The notes under the pieces were generated by a model, which was given only the letters and a program-made list of their open reading frames with translations, was not told where the DNA came from and did not search any database. Source: Pseudorhizobium xiangyangii (GTDB lineage Bacteria > Pseudomonadota > Alphaproteobacteria > Rhizobiales > Rhizobiaceae). From it: a stretch of 64,000 bases of DNA. This document shows positions 27,588 through 35,175 of this stretch, in pieces. Position numbers and translations under genes: made by a program. The DNA is taken from contig NZ_JAJAWH010000004.1 in the NCBI RefSeq assembly GCF_020531965.1, forward strand, positions 172,351-236,350, in the 5' to 3' direction. The number at the start of each line of letters is the position of its first letter. Position 1 is the first letter of the stretch.

Positions 27588-28658
27588 CTATTGGGTGTCG
27601 TTACCGTGCCCGTCAGAGATCCGGTAGATTTCAGCCCAGTCCGCCGCGTCCCGCAGCCCCTTGAAAGAGGCATGACGCAGGGTGCCGGTGTGCGTCCAGG
27701 CCCGAAATTCTATTTCAGCGGCCAGAGTTGGCGCGGTCAGCACCAGCTTCTTTCCAGGAACGCGCACAGGAGGGTTGCTGGACTTCAGCTTGTCGAGTTG
27801 CTTCTTGAGCGCCCTCGCCTCGTCATGCTTGAACCCAGTCCCGACGCTCCCAACGTAGACAAAGTCCGGCCCCTTGAGGGCAGCGAGAAGCAGGCTTGCA
27901 ATGGCTCCGGACACCGCCGTCGACGGCTCATAGCCGACGATCGCGAACGTTTCGCTTTGAACGCATTTGATCTTCAGCCAGTCACCGGTCCGGCCAGAGC
28001 GGTAAGGCCGGTCACGATGCTTGGCGATAATGCCTTCAAGGTCATGGGAGCATGCGTGGCGGAGTAGCTCGTCGGGATCCGCATCGAACTCATCAGACAG
28101 CCGGATGGCGCCTTCGAGCCCTCCGAGAAGACCGTCAAGGATGTTTCGACGCCCGGCATATTCCATCTTCGTCAGATCATGACCGTCGAGATAAAGCAGG
28201 TCAAAGGCGTACAGGATCGCATTGCCGGCCGGTAGCTTTCCGCCTCTCCCACCCAGCGAGTTCTGGAGGCGTCCGAAGTCAGAACGCCCCTGCTCATCAA
28301 GCACAACGGCCTCACCATCGAGAATCATTGTGCTCGGGATAAATTCACGCGCTGCGACTGCAATGCCGGGGAAACGGTGTGTCCAGTCATGCCCGCCCCG
28401 CGTAATGATCCGGACCTTGCCGCTCGCTTCGATATGGACCGCGAGCCGGTACCCGTCCCATTTGATCTCATAGGACCACTCATCGCCCTGAGGCGGCTTG
28501 CTCGCCAGCTTTGCAAGGCATGGCTCAATGCGTTCAGGCATGGGGTCGAAGGGGAGATCAGGCTGATGCGGGTCGCGCCTTTTAACCCTCCCGCCTTTGA
28601 TTGGCAGGTTCTCGTCGACTAGCAGCGGAGCACTAGGCTTGCGAGGACGCTTCGTCAT
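27588..28658 (-). CDS. LigD-type ATP-dependent DNA ligase (ligase domain only)
   Basis: A 356-residue ligase. The adenylation motif I is EIKWDGYRL (Lys66), motif III-like ILYAFDLLYLDG and motif IV-like HDLEGIIAKHRDRPYRSGRTGDWLKIKC follow, then an OB-fold domain (VGSVGTGFKHDEARALKKQL). This is the ligase part of bacterial LigD, without polymerase or nuclease domains and without a Ku gene nearby. It would seal nicks or joined ends using ATP. It is in the cargo zone between integrase and lysis genes, convergent with the unknown gene upstream. ATG 28,658 is preferred to GTG 28,664. Confidence 0.88.
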   Translation of the reverse strand: MTKRPRKPSAPLLVDENLPIKGGRVKRRDPHQPDLPFDPMPERIEPCLAKLASKPPQGDEWSYEIKWDGYRLAVHIEASGKVRIITRGGHDWTHRFPGIAVAAREFIPSTMILDGEAVVLDEQGRSDFGRLQNSLGGRGGKLPAGNAILYAFDLLYLDGHDLTKMEYAGRRNILDGLLGGLEGAIRLSDEFDADPDELLRHACSHDLEGIIAKHRDRPYRSGRTGDWLKIKCVQSETFAIVGYEPSTAVSGAIASLLLAALKGPDFVYVGSVGTGFKHDEARALKKQLDKLKSSNPPVRVPGKKLVLTAPTLAAEIEFRAWTHTGTLRHASFKGLRDAADWAEIYRISDGHGNDTQ

Positions 28659-28700
28659 CCGCACATTCCATCACCGAGTGCTTAATATAGAGTGTCTTGT

Positions 28701-28988
28701 ATGACCTGGCAGAAGAAATACCGCTGGACGCCGACGTGGCCCGGTGAAGGGCACGAAGACTGGAGCGCCTACGATGGCAAGATCTGCATCGGCCGGATCA
28801 TGCTGGACAAGACCACGCACAGCCGCAAAGGAATGTTCATGTGGTCAGGCGGAGCGGCGCAGCACGAAGGCTTTCCACAGCGGATCATGCCCCACCAAGG
28901 CTGGGAGCAAGAGCACTGGCAAGCTGCGAAGGCTGTTGAGGATTGGTACGATAGGATGAGGGAGCGGAACGGGTTGCCGCCGAGCTAG
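28701..28988 (+). CDS. Conserved small unknown protein
   Basis: A 95-residue Trp-rich protein (MTWQKKYRWTPTWPGEGHED, then WSAYDGKICIGRIMLDKTTHSRKGMFMWSG) without TM or signal. The pattern of Trp, Gly and Arg residues looks like a small globular domain met in phage and plasmid genes of alphaproteobacteria. It is divergent from the ligase gene (42-base gap that must hold both promoters) and convergent with the lysis cassette. Function unknown. Confidence 0.6.
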   Translation: MTWQKKYRWTPTWPGEGHEDWSAYDGKICIGRIMLDKTTHSRKGMFMWSGGAAQHEGFPQRIMPHQGWEQEHWQAAKAVEDWYDRMRERNGLPPS

Positions 28989-28990
28989 CT

Positions 28991-29419
28991 CTAGGGGAAC
29001 ACCTCAGAGCGGGTGATCCAGAACGGATGACAGCGACTGTAGATCTCTCCCAGAAGCCGCGTCCGGACATCGTTCGGGTTTACCTCGATGATGTACGGGC
29101 TGGAGACATGGTGGCCGGTGGGCCGCTGTACGCCGCTTCCGCCGGGTCCATCGATCGAGAAATTCACCACCTGATAGCTGTTTCCGATCTCGCCGTTGAA
29201 CCACGCGAAACCGGCCGGGGTGCAGGATCGCTTCTTCTCGAATTCGAAGACGGCGCGAGAGTGGCCCTCTCCATAGGGCTCAACCGACACCAGTCGAAAT
29301 TTCCCATAGGCGGGCCAGAACCTTGTCTCCAGCTCTGGCCCAATGGTGAAGAACCCCATCATCAGGACCATCACCGCCGAGAGATAGATGCCGAGGAACG
29401 CGAGGTTCTTTGTGATCAT
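28991..29419 (-). CDS. Membrane-anchored unknown protein of the lysis cassette
   Basis: A 142-residue protein with one N-terminal TM helix (FLGIYLSAVMVLMMGFFTIG) and a presumed periplasmic domain with two cysteines (KKRSCTPAGFAWFNGEIGNS, YSRCHPFW). The ATG at 29,419 overlaps the stop of the previous gene (ATGA). It is the last gene of the leftward late operon, after the spanin and coiled-coil genes, so a lysis or envelope role is possible. I do not recognise the family. Confidence 0.6.
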   Translation of the reverse strand: MITKNLAFLGIYLSAVMVLMMGFFTIGPELETRFWPAYGKFRLVSVEPYGEGHSRAVFEFEKKRSCTPAGFAWFNGEIGNSYQVVNFSIDGPGGSGVQRPTGHHVSSPYIIEVNPNDVRTRLLGEIYSRCHPFWITRSEVFP

Positions 29420-29736
29420 GGGGCAAGCCCTCCCCTGATGAGGAACGCGACAAAGGCAAGGATGATCGCGCCGATGAAGGTTGTAAGAGCCCACTTGCCA
29501 AGGCTTTTGATCGACTTGATGTCGTCTTTGATGTTGGCGATGTCAGACTGCAATGCCTTGTCCCGTTCAGCTTCCGCCGCGCTTCGGACACGGTAGTCCT
29601 GATGGTGCTTCTCGAGTTCCCGCACCTGCGCTTTAATTGATGCAATCTCTTCCATGATCCCGGTCGCCGTCCTTGCAAGGTCACTGGCATTCCGTTCTAT
29701 GGCGTCGAGGCGGCGCCCTGTGTTCTCATCCTGCAT
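29416..29736 (-). CDS. XhlA-like coiled-coil membrane protein
   Basis: A 106-residue protein: a long amphipathic helical region (DAIERNASDLARTATGIMEE, then SIKAQVRELEKHHQDYRV, residues 10-75) and one C-terminal TM helix (WALTTFIGAIILAFVAFLIR). This layout matches XhlA/hemolysin-like phage lysis proteins that cooperate with holin and endolysin. It might itself be the holin-type factor of this phage, since no classic two-TM or three-TM holin gene is seen. Confidence 0.65.
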   Translation of the reverse strand: MQDENTGRRLDAIERNASDLARTATGIMEEIASIKAQVRELEKHHQDYRVRSAAEAERDKALQSDIANIKDDIKSIKSLGKWALTTFIGAIILAFVAFLIRGGLAP

Positions 29737-29774
29737 GCGATACCCTGCCCTTTAACCGGCTCTCGAAGGATGCT

Positions 29775-29978
29775 TCACCAGCAGCCGCGCTTTGTTCCAA
29801 AGGCGTTGTGGGTAGCGACTTGGTTGGCGAAAGGCCTATCCCCGGAGGAGATCGACACAGCAGTCTCAAGGCTCGGCCGAAGCTTGCTCCAGCCGTCGCA
29901 CACATTCGCGCTGCTCTTCGACTGGCAGCCCGTAATGAGCGCACAGAGTGGCAGCATCAGAAGTAGAGATTTCGTCAT
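29775..29978 (-). CDS. Rz1-like outer-membrane spanin lipoprotein
   Basis: A 67-residue protein with a short lipoprotein signal (MTKSLLLMLPLCALITGC; lipobox ITGC, Cys18) and a small mature part with WSKLRPS and THNAFG elements seen in rhizobial phage o-spanins. Its first 113 bases lie inside the 3' part of the upstream i-spanin-like gene in another frame. That is the classic nested Rz/Rz1 layout. It would link outer and inner membranes and destroy the outer membrane during lysis. Confidence 0.7.
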   Translation of the reverse strand: MTKSLLLMLPLCALITGCQSKSSANVCDGWSKLRPSLETAVSISSGDRPFANQVATHNAFGTKRGCW

Positions 29979-30147
29979 CGATCTGGCTCCTTTCGCGCAG
30001 GACTTCGACGGATAGTTCGAGCGCCTCCACAGCGGCTCCCTGACGCCCGACGCTCTTGCCGTAGAGGAAGACGCCAGAGATCATGCCGACGGTGACCACG
30101 GCTGCGCCCAGAGCTTTCCCGATTGGTGAAAGAAGGAAGGCCAACAT
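29866..30147 (-). CDS. Rz-like inner-membrane spanin
   Basis: A 93-residue protein with an N-terminal TM helix (ALGAAVVTVGMISGVFLYG) and a periplasmic, largely helical domain (GAAVEALELSVEVLRERSQI) with two cysteines near the C terminus. It starts one base after the endolysin stop and its 3' half overlaps the Rz1-like gene. It is shorter than lambda Rz, but position, topology and the overlapping lipoprotein gene support the i-spanin call. Confidence 0.65.
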   Translation of the reverse strand: MLAFLLSPIGKALGAAVVTVGMISGVFLYGKSVGRQGAAVEALELSVEVLRERSQIDDEISTSDAATLCAHYGLPVEEQRECVRRLEQASAEP

Positions 30148-30148
30148 G

Positions 30149-31147
30149 TCAGGCCTCCAACTCGCGGCGGATCGACTTCACGCGCCTGACTATCCATTCC
30201 CCACCGAACAAGATGAGCCCAGCGCAGAGAAGCCCAGATCCCACGAGGATGATAACCAGTTGAGGTTCGGCGCTCGCCAGCCACGTTCCGAAGCCGCCGA
30301 CAATGCCCAGAGCGGTAGTGAGCCAAGCACCCCAGCCCGTCTTTTGGCGAACCTCTTTCTCGACCGTTGCCGGGACAACGGGCCGGTCAACGGGAACGGT
30401 GACGGTAGTCTCCACGATGGTCTCTTCCGTGACGGGTGCCGCCTTAACCTCTGGCTTCTTTGCTTCTCCAGGCACGAGCGCGACAAGGGCGGTATGAAGG
30501 CAGGACCGCGTCTTTGGACCGGGAATGCCGTCGTCATCGAGCCCGTTAGCCTTCTGGAACAGCCCAACGTCCTTCGGGCCATACCCGAGAAGCACAAGCG
30601 AGATGCGGCAGTATCGGTTTACCCGATCATCGTAGCCGTTGAGACCGCCGTTGATGCGCTTCGTGACCGTCTCGATATCGCCTTGGTCGGCCCACTTGTT
30701 GAGGTTTCGCGTGTCCCAGTACCAGACCGGCCCGAGACCTTCCCAGGGATCGGTGTTGACCTTCTCAGGTTCCTTGGTGAAGTCGGGGGCTGTCTTTGCG
30801 AAGGCTCTGCACCAGCGGGTAAATTCGGCATAATTCGCGCGGCCCGTGATCTGGATGGCTGAGCGGCCCATGAAGCGCTTGCCGTCTCCAGCCGCGGTAT
30901 TGCCGAGATCCTTGCGGCCTTCATACCGTTTCTGAGCAGCGGTCGGCCCCCAGATTTCCTTGTCGTATTTGAAATCTCCGCTCTCGTGCATGACCTGGGC
31001 AAGGAACTGGGAGAGGCGATGCGGCTTATCGAGCCCGAAGCGTTGCCCGTACTTGCTGAGAGCATCCAGCACGGCGTTCATATTCGCTTCGTTGACTTTC
31101 CCTTTTGCAGCCAAGCGAAGTTGCTGCGCCGTGATGGGCACATTCAT
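30149..31147 (-). CDS. GH19-type endolysin with C-terminal membrane anchor
   Basis: A 332-residue lysin. The GH19 (chitinase-fold lysozyme) domain spans about residues 1-190, with LAQVMHESGDFKYDKEIWGP carrying the likely catalytic glutamate and GRSAIQITGRANYAEFTRW. A short peptidoglycan-binding-like piece (FQKANGLDDDGIPGPKTR) follows, then a Val/Thr/Pro-rich linker and two C-terminal hydrophobic segments (WGAWLTTALGIVGGFGTWLA, QLVIILVGSGLLCAGLILFG). There is no signal peptide. ATG 31,147 has GGAG upstream. The membrane anchor on an endolysin is unusual. Confidence 0.85.
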   Translation of the reverse strand: MNVPITAQQLRLAAKGKVNEANMNAVLDALSKYGQRFGLDKPHRLSQFLAQVMHESGDFKYDKEIWGPTAAQKRYEGRKDLGNTAAGDGKRFMGRSAIQITGRANYAEFTRWCRAFAKTAPDFTKEPEKVNTDPWEGLGPVWYWDTRNLNKWADQGDIETVTKRINGGLNGYDDRVNRYCRISLVLLGYGPKDVGLFQKANGLDDDGIPGPKTRSCLHTALVALVPGEAKKPEVKAAPVTEETIVETTVTVPVDRPVVPATVEKEVRQKTGWGAWLTTALGIVGGFGTWLASAEPQLVIILVGSGLLCAGLILFGGEWIVRRVKSIRRELEA

Positions 31148-31276
31148 GATTGTTCTCCAGATTGTGGGATGGTCGGTGTGTGTTTGACCGCACAAAGCAC
31201 TCGACTAGCGGGGCACGCTGTGATTGATCTTCATTCACAGACGCGCATGAACACTAGCCGTAGGAACAGGGGCTAA

Positions 31277-32431
31277 ATGCAGAGGGAATATGGCCTAGAT
31301 GTCGCCCGCTTGATTGCTGCGCTATTGGTTTTGTGGGGGCACCTAATGTTCGGCGGCAACGTCGCTGCAGATGACCCATATTACCGCTGGTCTGGATCTA
31401 CAGATCTCCCACTTCTCGATAAGGCCAGCAATGTGCTGTGGCGGCCAGACTGGTTCTTCCTGACGGAGTGGGGCACAGCGACTGCGATAGTCGGCGTGGG
31501 CTTGTTCTTTTTGATCAGCGGATGGATCGTACCTCCGATGCTCAAGCGTTACAGCAGGACGGTATTTCTCCTGAACCGGGCGTTCCGCATCTTTCCGATG
31601 CTCGTCTGTGCCGTCTTGGCGGCGGCGGCAATCCAGGCATTGGTCGGGGTGTGGAGCGATCTTTCCATCGGTGCTGTACTGTCAACAATGACGCTGACCA
31701 ACGATATTACGGGGTACAAAAACATTCTTGGAGTGACGTGGACCCTCGTCATTGAGTGGAAATTCTATTTCCTGATTGCGATATTGGGGCAGCTATCCGA
31801 GCGGAAAATCCTGTGGGCTTCAGCTGGAATCCTTGCTGTGCTTGCTGTCCAAGCCCTAGCAGCACAAGCTTTCGTGGCTACCGCCCCCGACGCTCCAAAC
31901 GCTCTTGGTCTCAATGCCGTTGACCTGTCGTATTTGCTTTTCATGTTGATCGGGTCAAGCTTCTGGGTCGCTAGGAATAAGCATGGCATCATGAACATCA
32001 GGTCTCTGATGACCCCCATAGTGGTTATACTGGCGTTTAATGGGGCTCGTCTCTTAGTCACAGGACCAATGGAGATGCGTTTGCATCAGGATTTCAACCT
32101 TATTTCTCAGGTTGTAGTATTTTCCTTATTTGGTTTCTTCGTCTGGATATCTTCGTGGGATTGGTCCCGGTGGGGCAAGGCTGTGGATCATAGTTCCAGC
32201 ATGACTTACTCAATCTACTTGCTTCACGTCCCCCTCGGAATATTGCTCATATCAATCCTGAGAAATTTCATCGGAAACAGCTACGTGATCCTAATTACGA
32301 CGACACTGTTGGTCCTGGTTGCCGCCTACCTGTCATACGCTTGCATCGAGAGACCGATGATCAAGTTTGGCAAATGGGTAGATGCCCGCCTCCGGAGCGG
32401 CACCCTCCAGACCAGAGACATACGCGCCTAG
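31277..32431 (+). CDS. Acyltransferase family 3 (O-acetyltransferase) moron
   Basis: A 384-residue polytopic inner-membrane protein with about ten TM helices. The start MQREYGLDVARLIAALLVLWGHL contains the family R...H arrangement, and GVGLFFLISGWIVPPML and FLLNRAFRIFPML are typical. Such enzymes acylate sugars of surface polysaccharides. It is on the plus strand inside an otherwise leftward late block, so it probably has its own promoter in the 129-base gap upstream and is expressed in the lysogen. A role in changing the phage receptor is likely but inferred. Confidence 0.85.
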   Translation: MQREYGLDVARLIAALLVLWGHLMFGGNVAADDPYYRWSGSTDLPLLDKASNVLWRPDWFFLTEWGTATAIVGVGLFFLISGWIVPPMLKRYSRTVFLLNRAFRIFPMLVCAVLAAAAIQALVGVWSDLSIGAVLSTMTLTNDITGYKNILGVTWTLVIEWKFYFLIAILGQLSERKILWASAGILAVLAVQALAAQAFVATAPDAPNALGLNAVDLSYLLFMLIGSSFWVARNKHGIMNIRSLMTPIVVILAFNGARLLVTGPMEMRLHQDFNLISQVVVFSLFGFFVWISSWDWSRWGKAVDHSSSMTYSIYLLHVPLGILLISILRNFIGNSYVILITTTLLVLVAAYLSYACIERPMIKFGKWVDARLRSGTLQTRDIRA

Positions 32432-32763
32432 AGAGGCAGTGCCTGTTCCCACATCCCGTCAATCTGATCTCCAGTTAGCCCTAGTGCAGCACCGACCTGC
32501 GCAATGAGTGGATGATCTCGCTCGAATTGGGACGCGTCCCGCCACTCGATCATAGCAATGGCGCGATGCTGCGGATCTTCGATGGCGTTGATTACGCCAT
32601 CGACCTGATCCAGCGAAAAGCCGTTGGTAACGAGGCCCAGTCGCAGCTGACGGGGGGTTAGCGCAGTATTCGAGATAGTGCCCACGAAGGCATTACCAAT
32701 GGGCGCTATGAAGCCCGCTGGCTTTTCTTTCAGTACGCCATTCTCCCAGACTGTAATGGTCAT
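32428..32763 (-). CDS. Small tail-fibre-associated unknown protein
   Basis: A 111-residue protein (MTITVWENGVLKEKPAGFIAPIG) without TM or signal. The middle (LTPRQLRLGLVTNGFSLDQV, INAIEDPQHRAIAMIEWRDA) resembles small proteins encoded after tail fibre genes. The ATG overlaps the stop of the fibre gene by one base (TAATG), so they are coupled. It could be a fibre assembly factor; this rests on position only. Confidence 0.6.
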   Translation of the reverse strand: MTITVWENGVLKEKPAGFIAPIGNAFVGTISNTALTPRQLRLGLVTNGFSLDQVDGVINAIEDPQHRAIAMIEWRDASQFERDHPLIAQVGAALGLTGDQIDGMWEQALPL

Positions 32764-34031
32764 TAGAATGCCTCCGCGTGTACACGAGTGCCGACGTTGA
32801 ATGTCCCAGAAGAAGTAAACAACATCACATGGGTCGGGGCCCCCACCCCACGCGAAAGACCGTGCTCCTCGAATCGCCGCTCCATGGTGCCCACGCCAAG
32901 GGCGTAAGAAACCGCGCTGAACCTTGCTACAGCTAAACCTGCGGGAGAATCCACACAAAGGCTCATCTTACATGGAACGCCAGCGAGCCCGCTATTAATG
33001 GCGGCGACAACTTGTGTTTGCGATCCAGCGTCCGAGTGACTTATAGTCGATCCCGACATATCAAGACGCCCAATGTTGTAGCTATCGGACGCTGAAAGAT
33101 AGGTGGTCCCGCCATCGAAGCTCAAGCGCATGTATGTGAGGGCACCAGCCGCCGATGTTATGACTGTACCGGATAGGAGAACAGAAAAGCAGCCGGAGGG
33201 GATCTCAAATACGGCTGCCGTCTCAACTCCGGTAGCGATGAAGCTGGATATCGGCTTCCGACCGAGATCAAGTTGTTTCTCATCAATTTCCGCAAAGACA
33301 TCCGCTTGCCTGCCTTGGGGATCGTAAACGGCCGCGACCATGTCGCCAATCCCGGTTCCGTCCTGCCCCTTGATCGCGAGCAGAGACCAGTAGGCGTTCT
33401 CCGTCGTCGGGAGGTTTGGCGGGGCGTTGCCCGTTGTTGGCTGACGCGCCACCCAAGATGAGCCGTTGTAGCGGACACCGTCGTTGGCAACATAAGCTTC
33501 GCCAGCGTCATACTCGCCCTTGAAGTCGAGAAAACCAACTGGACCCGGCGGGCCTACTGGTCCAACGCCATAAGCAAATGGCCCTGCCCAGTCCCCCTCG
33601 GCATTGCTGGCTTTCACATAAAGCTGAGCGGCGGCCCCCTCCAGCACAAGATAGCTATAGCCCTTCGGTTTACTGTCATGAAGAACGAGGCTCGTGAGAT
33701 CGCCGGCTCCGTCGTACTTGAACAGCGTCCCGTTGCGGATCTCCGAAATGACATAGGCCAGCGCACGGCTGTTCTCGGCGTTGTCCTGCATCTGGTCGGT
33801 CTGGCGGAGGATGCCGTAGGAGTAGGTGCCGGTCGCACCGGTCCACTCTTGCTCCGCCGTGATCTGGCTGTCGCTATCGACGGTCAGGATCGGAAGGAGG
33901 TTGCCAGGCGCCTCGACCGCAACGAAACCATTGGTGATGAGCGCGGTCTGCCACAGCGTGCCGACGCCAGTCACCACGGCGCTGCCGTTCGTCAGGGTCA
34001 CAGACCCGACGTCGTAGAAGGATGTTGCCAT
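32763..34031 (-). CDS. Putative tail fibre / receptor-binding protein
   Basis: A 422-residue protein starting MATSFYDVGSVTLTNGSAVVTGVGTLW, a common first part of phage fibres, followed by a short collagen-like triplet stretch (GVGPVGPPGPVGF, about residues 155-167) and a carbohydrate-binding-like module (EYDAGEAYVANDGVRYNGSSW). The rest is a beta-rich tip (PISSFIATGVETAAVFEIPS). The collagen-like bit suggests a trimer. It is encoded downstream of the tail-tip gene, as expected for a side or central fibre. Confidence 0.75.
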   Translation of the reverse strand: MATSFYDVGSVTLTNGSAVVTGVGTLWQTALITNGFVAVEAPGNLLPILTVDSDSQITAEQEWTGATGTYSYGILRQTDQMQDNAENSRALAYVISEIRNGTLFKYDGAGDLTSLVLHDSKPKGYSYLVLEGAAAQLYVKASNAEGDWAGPFAYGVGPVGPPGPVGFLDFKGEYDAGEAYVANDGVRYNGSSWVARQPTTGNAPPNLPTTENAYWSLLAIKGQDGTGIGDMVAAVYDPQGRQADVFAEIDEKQLDLGRKPISSFIATGVETAAVFEIPSGCFSVLLSGTVITSAAGALTYMRLSFDGGTTYLSASDSYNIGRLDMSGSTISHSDAGSQTQVVAAINSGLAGVPCKMSLCVDSPAGLAVARFSAVSYALGVGTMERRFEEHGLSRGVGAPTHVMLFTSSGTFNVGTRVHAEAF

Positions 34032-34043
34032 GTGAAGAAGCCC

Positions 34044-34421
34044 TTATGAGGGAATGAAGACGACGTACTTGAAGGTGTCGGTGTAGCCGAGCTGATTGAA
34101 GATGGTCAGGACGCCGGAAGCCATATTCAGGGTGGCGTAGTAACCGGTTGTCCCGCCGCTCGTTGCGTAACGTCCCGCGGTTCTATTGGTGGCGCAGCGA
34201 AGAACAACCACCGGTGGATAGGCAAACGATCGACCGAGCGCCACAGACGCCGAACCACCATTCCCGACACCGAGGCTACCTTGCGCAACGAAGGCCAGAG
34301 GTCTGCCGCCCTCGTGGAGGAAGCACTGATCGACAGTTGCATTTCGCGCCGTGATCCCGGGCTTCGAGACGCGGAGCTTGAATGCCCCGCCATCGTTTCC
34401 GACAAAGAACCGCTCTGTCAT
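34044..34421 (-). CDS. Phage tail-region unknown protein
   Basis: A 125-residue protein beginning MTERFFVGNDGGAFKLRVSK, a pattern seen in short phage baseplate or tip proteins, followed by a beta-rich domain (AYPPVVVLRCATNRTAG, TFKYVVFIPS at the end). Its ATG overlaps the stop of the previous gene (ATGA). Tail-tip accessory or fibre base is the most likely role. Confidence 0.55.
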   Translation of the reverse strand: MTERFFVGNDGGAFKLRVSKPGITARNATVDQCFLHEGGRPLAFVAQGSLGVGNGGSASVALGRSFAYPPVVVLRCATNRTAGRYATSGGTTGYYATLNMASGVLTIFNQLGYTDTFKYVVFIPS

Positions 34422-34846
34422 ATCGCCGGGTTCCTGAAGATCACGAAAAACAGATCGAGGTCCATCTCAGCACCACCCGCGACGAACTCGGCAGACATGC
34501 TCGAAGATCCAGCATTGATGATTTGGGAATCTATGGTTCGGGCTCCGGGGATGACGTCAATACCGTTCGGATATGCCGCCTCTTCGCTCCGCCATGTAAT
34601 CAAGGTGGTGTAGATCATGGGCGCATAGCCCAAGGCGGGATACGACTGCGTTGTGAAATATCGCCAGGTGCCGTTGAACTGGTCGTTCTTGCTGAGACGA
34701 ACTCGCTGGTAATAATGCACCTGCATCATCGTGGCGAAACGGCTGTCGAGAAGAAGGCTCTTTGTCGGGTTATCGATGTCGTCCCCAGGCTGCGAGATAT
34801 AGACGCCCGGCACGCCGAACTTGTTGCCTAAAATCATCCTCTTCAT
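34418..34846 (-). CDS. Phage tail-region unknown protein
   Basis: A 142-residue protein (MKRMILGNKFGVPGVYISQPG start) sharing its opening style with the following gene product (an N-terminal strand pair then GNKFG.PGVYIS / GNDGGAFKLRVS). It may therefore be a related tip component. The C-terminal half contains a run of large residues (ALGYAPMIYTTLITWRSEEA). Overlaps of 4 bases at both ends place it in a coupled set of three small tail genes. Confidence 0.55.
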   Translation of the reverse strand: MKRMILGNKFGVPGVYISQPGDDIDNPTKSLLLDSRFATMMQVHYYQRVRLSKNDQFNGTWRYFTTQSYPALGYAPMIYTTLITWRSEEAAYPNGIDVIPGARTIDSQIINAGSSSMSAEFVAGGAEMDLDLFFVIFRNPAI

Positions 34847-35172
34847 TGGGAGATCGCCCAGATTGTATAGCGATATGTCCCAGACTCGGTGAAGCCGGGA
34901 ACAATGATGTGCGTGCTGGTGACGGTCGCACACATGGGCTTCTTACTCGGAGGGATGACTTCCGCTGCTGGCACATAGTGCAGCCCAAGACCGTGGGGGT
35001 GCGAGAACTCCGCGTTGGACGGCTTGTTGAAGGTACCCTGCGCGGCGATCATGCCCGTCGCGAACCAGTTGCTGTCGAACAATTTGTTCTCGTCGGGGAG
35101 TGAGCCATGGGCGTCAAACCCCGCCTTGCTCATGATGATCCGGCCAGCGTTGAAGATTGCACGAAGTGACAT
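34843..35172 (-). CDS. Phage tail-region unknown protein
   Basis: A 109-residue protein (MSLRAIFNAGRIIMSKAGFD start) just downstream of the tail-tip J-like gene (3-base gap). It has the FNAG.R..MSK.GFDA pattern common to small rhizobial phage tail proteins; no TM segment or known domain. It is the first of three overlapping small genes before the fibre gene. Confidence 0.55.
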   Translation of the reverse strand: MSLRAIFNAGRIIMSKAGFDAHGSLPDENKLFDSNWFATGMIAAQGTFNKPSNAEFSHPHGLGLHYVPAAEVIPPSKKPMCATVTSTHIIVPGFTESGTYRYTIWAISQ

Positions 35173-35175
35173 GAT

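Noticed and set aside
34762-35103. Plus-strand frame opposite the small tail genes
   Set aside because: Antisense to three tightly coupled genes and without features of a protein.
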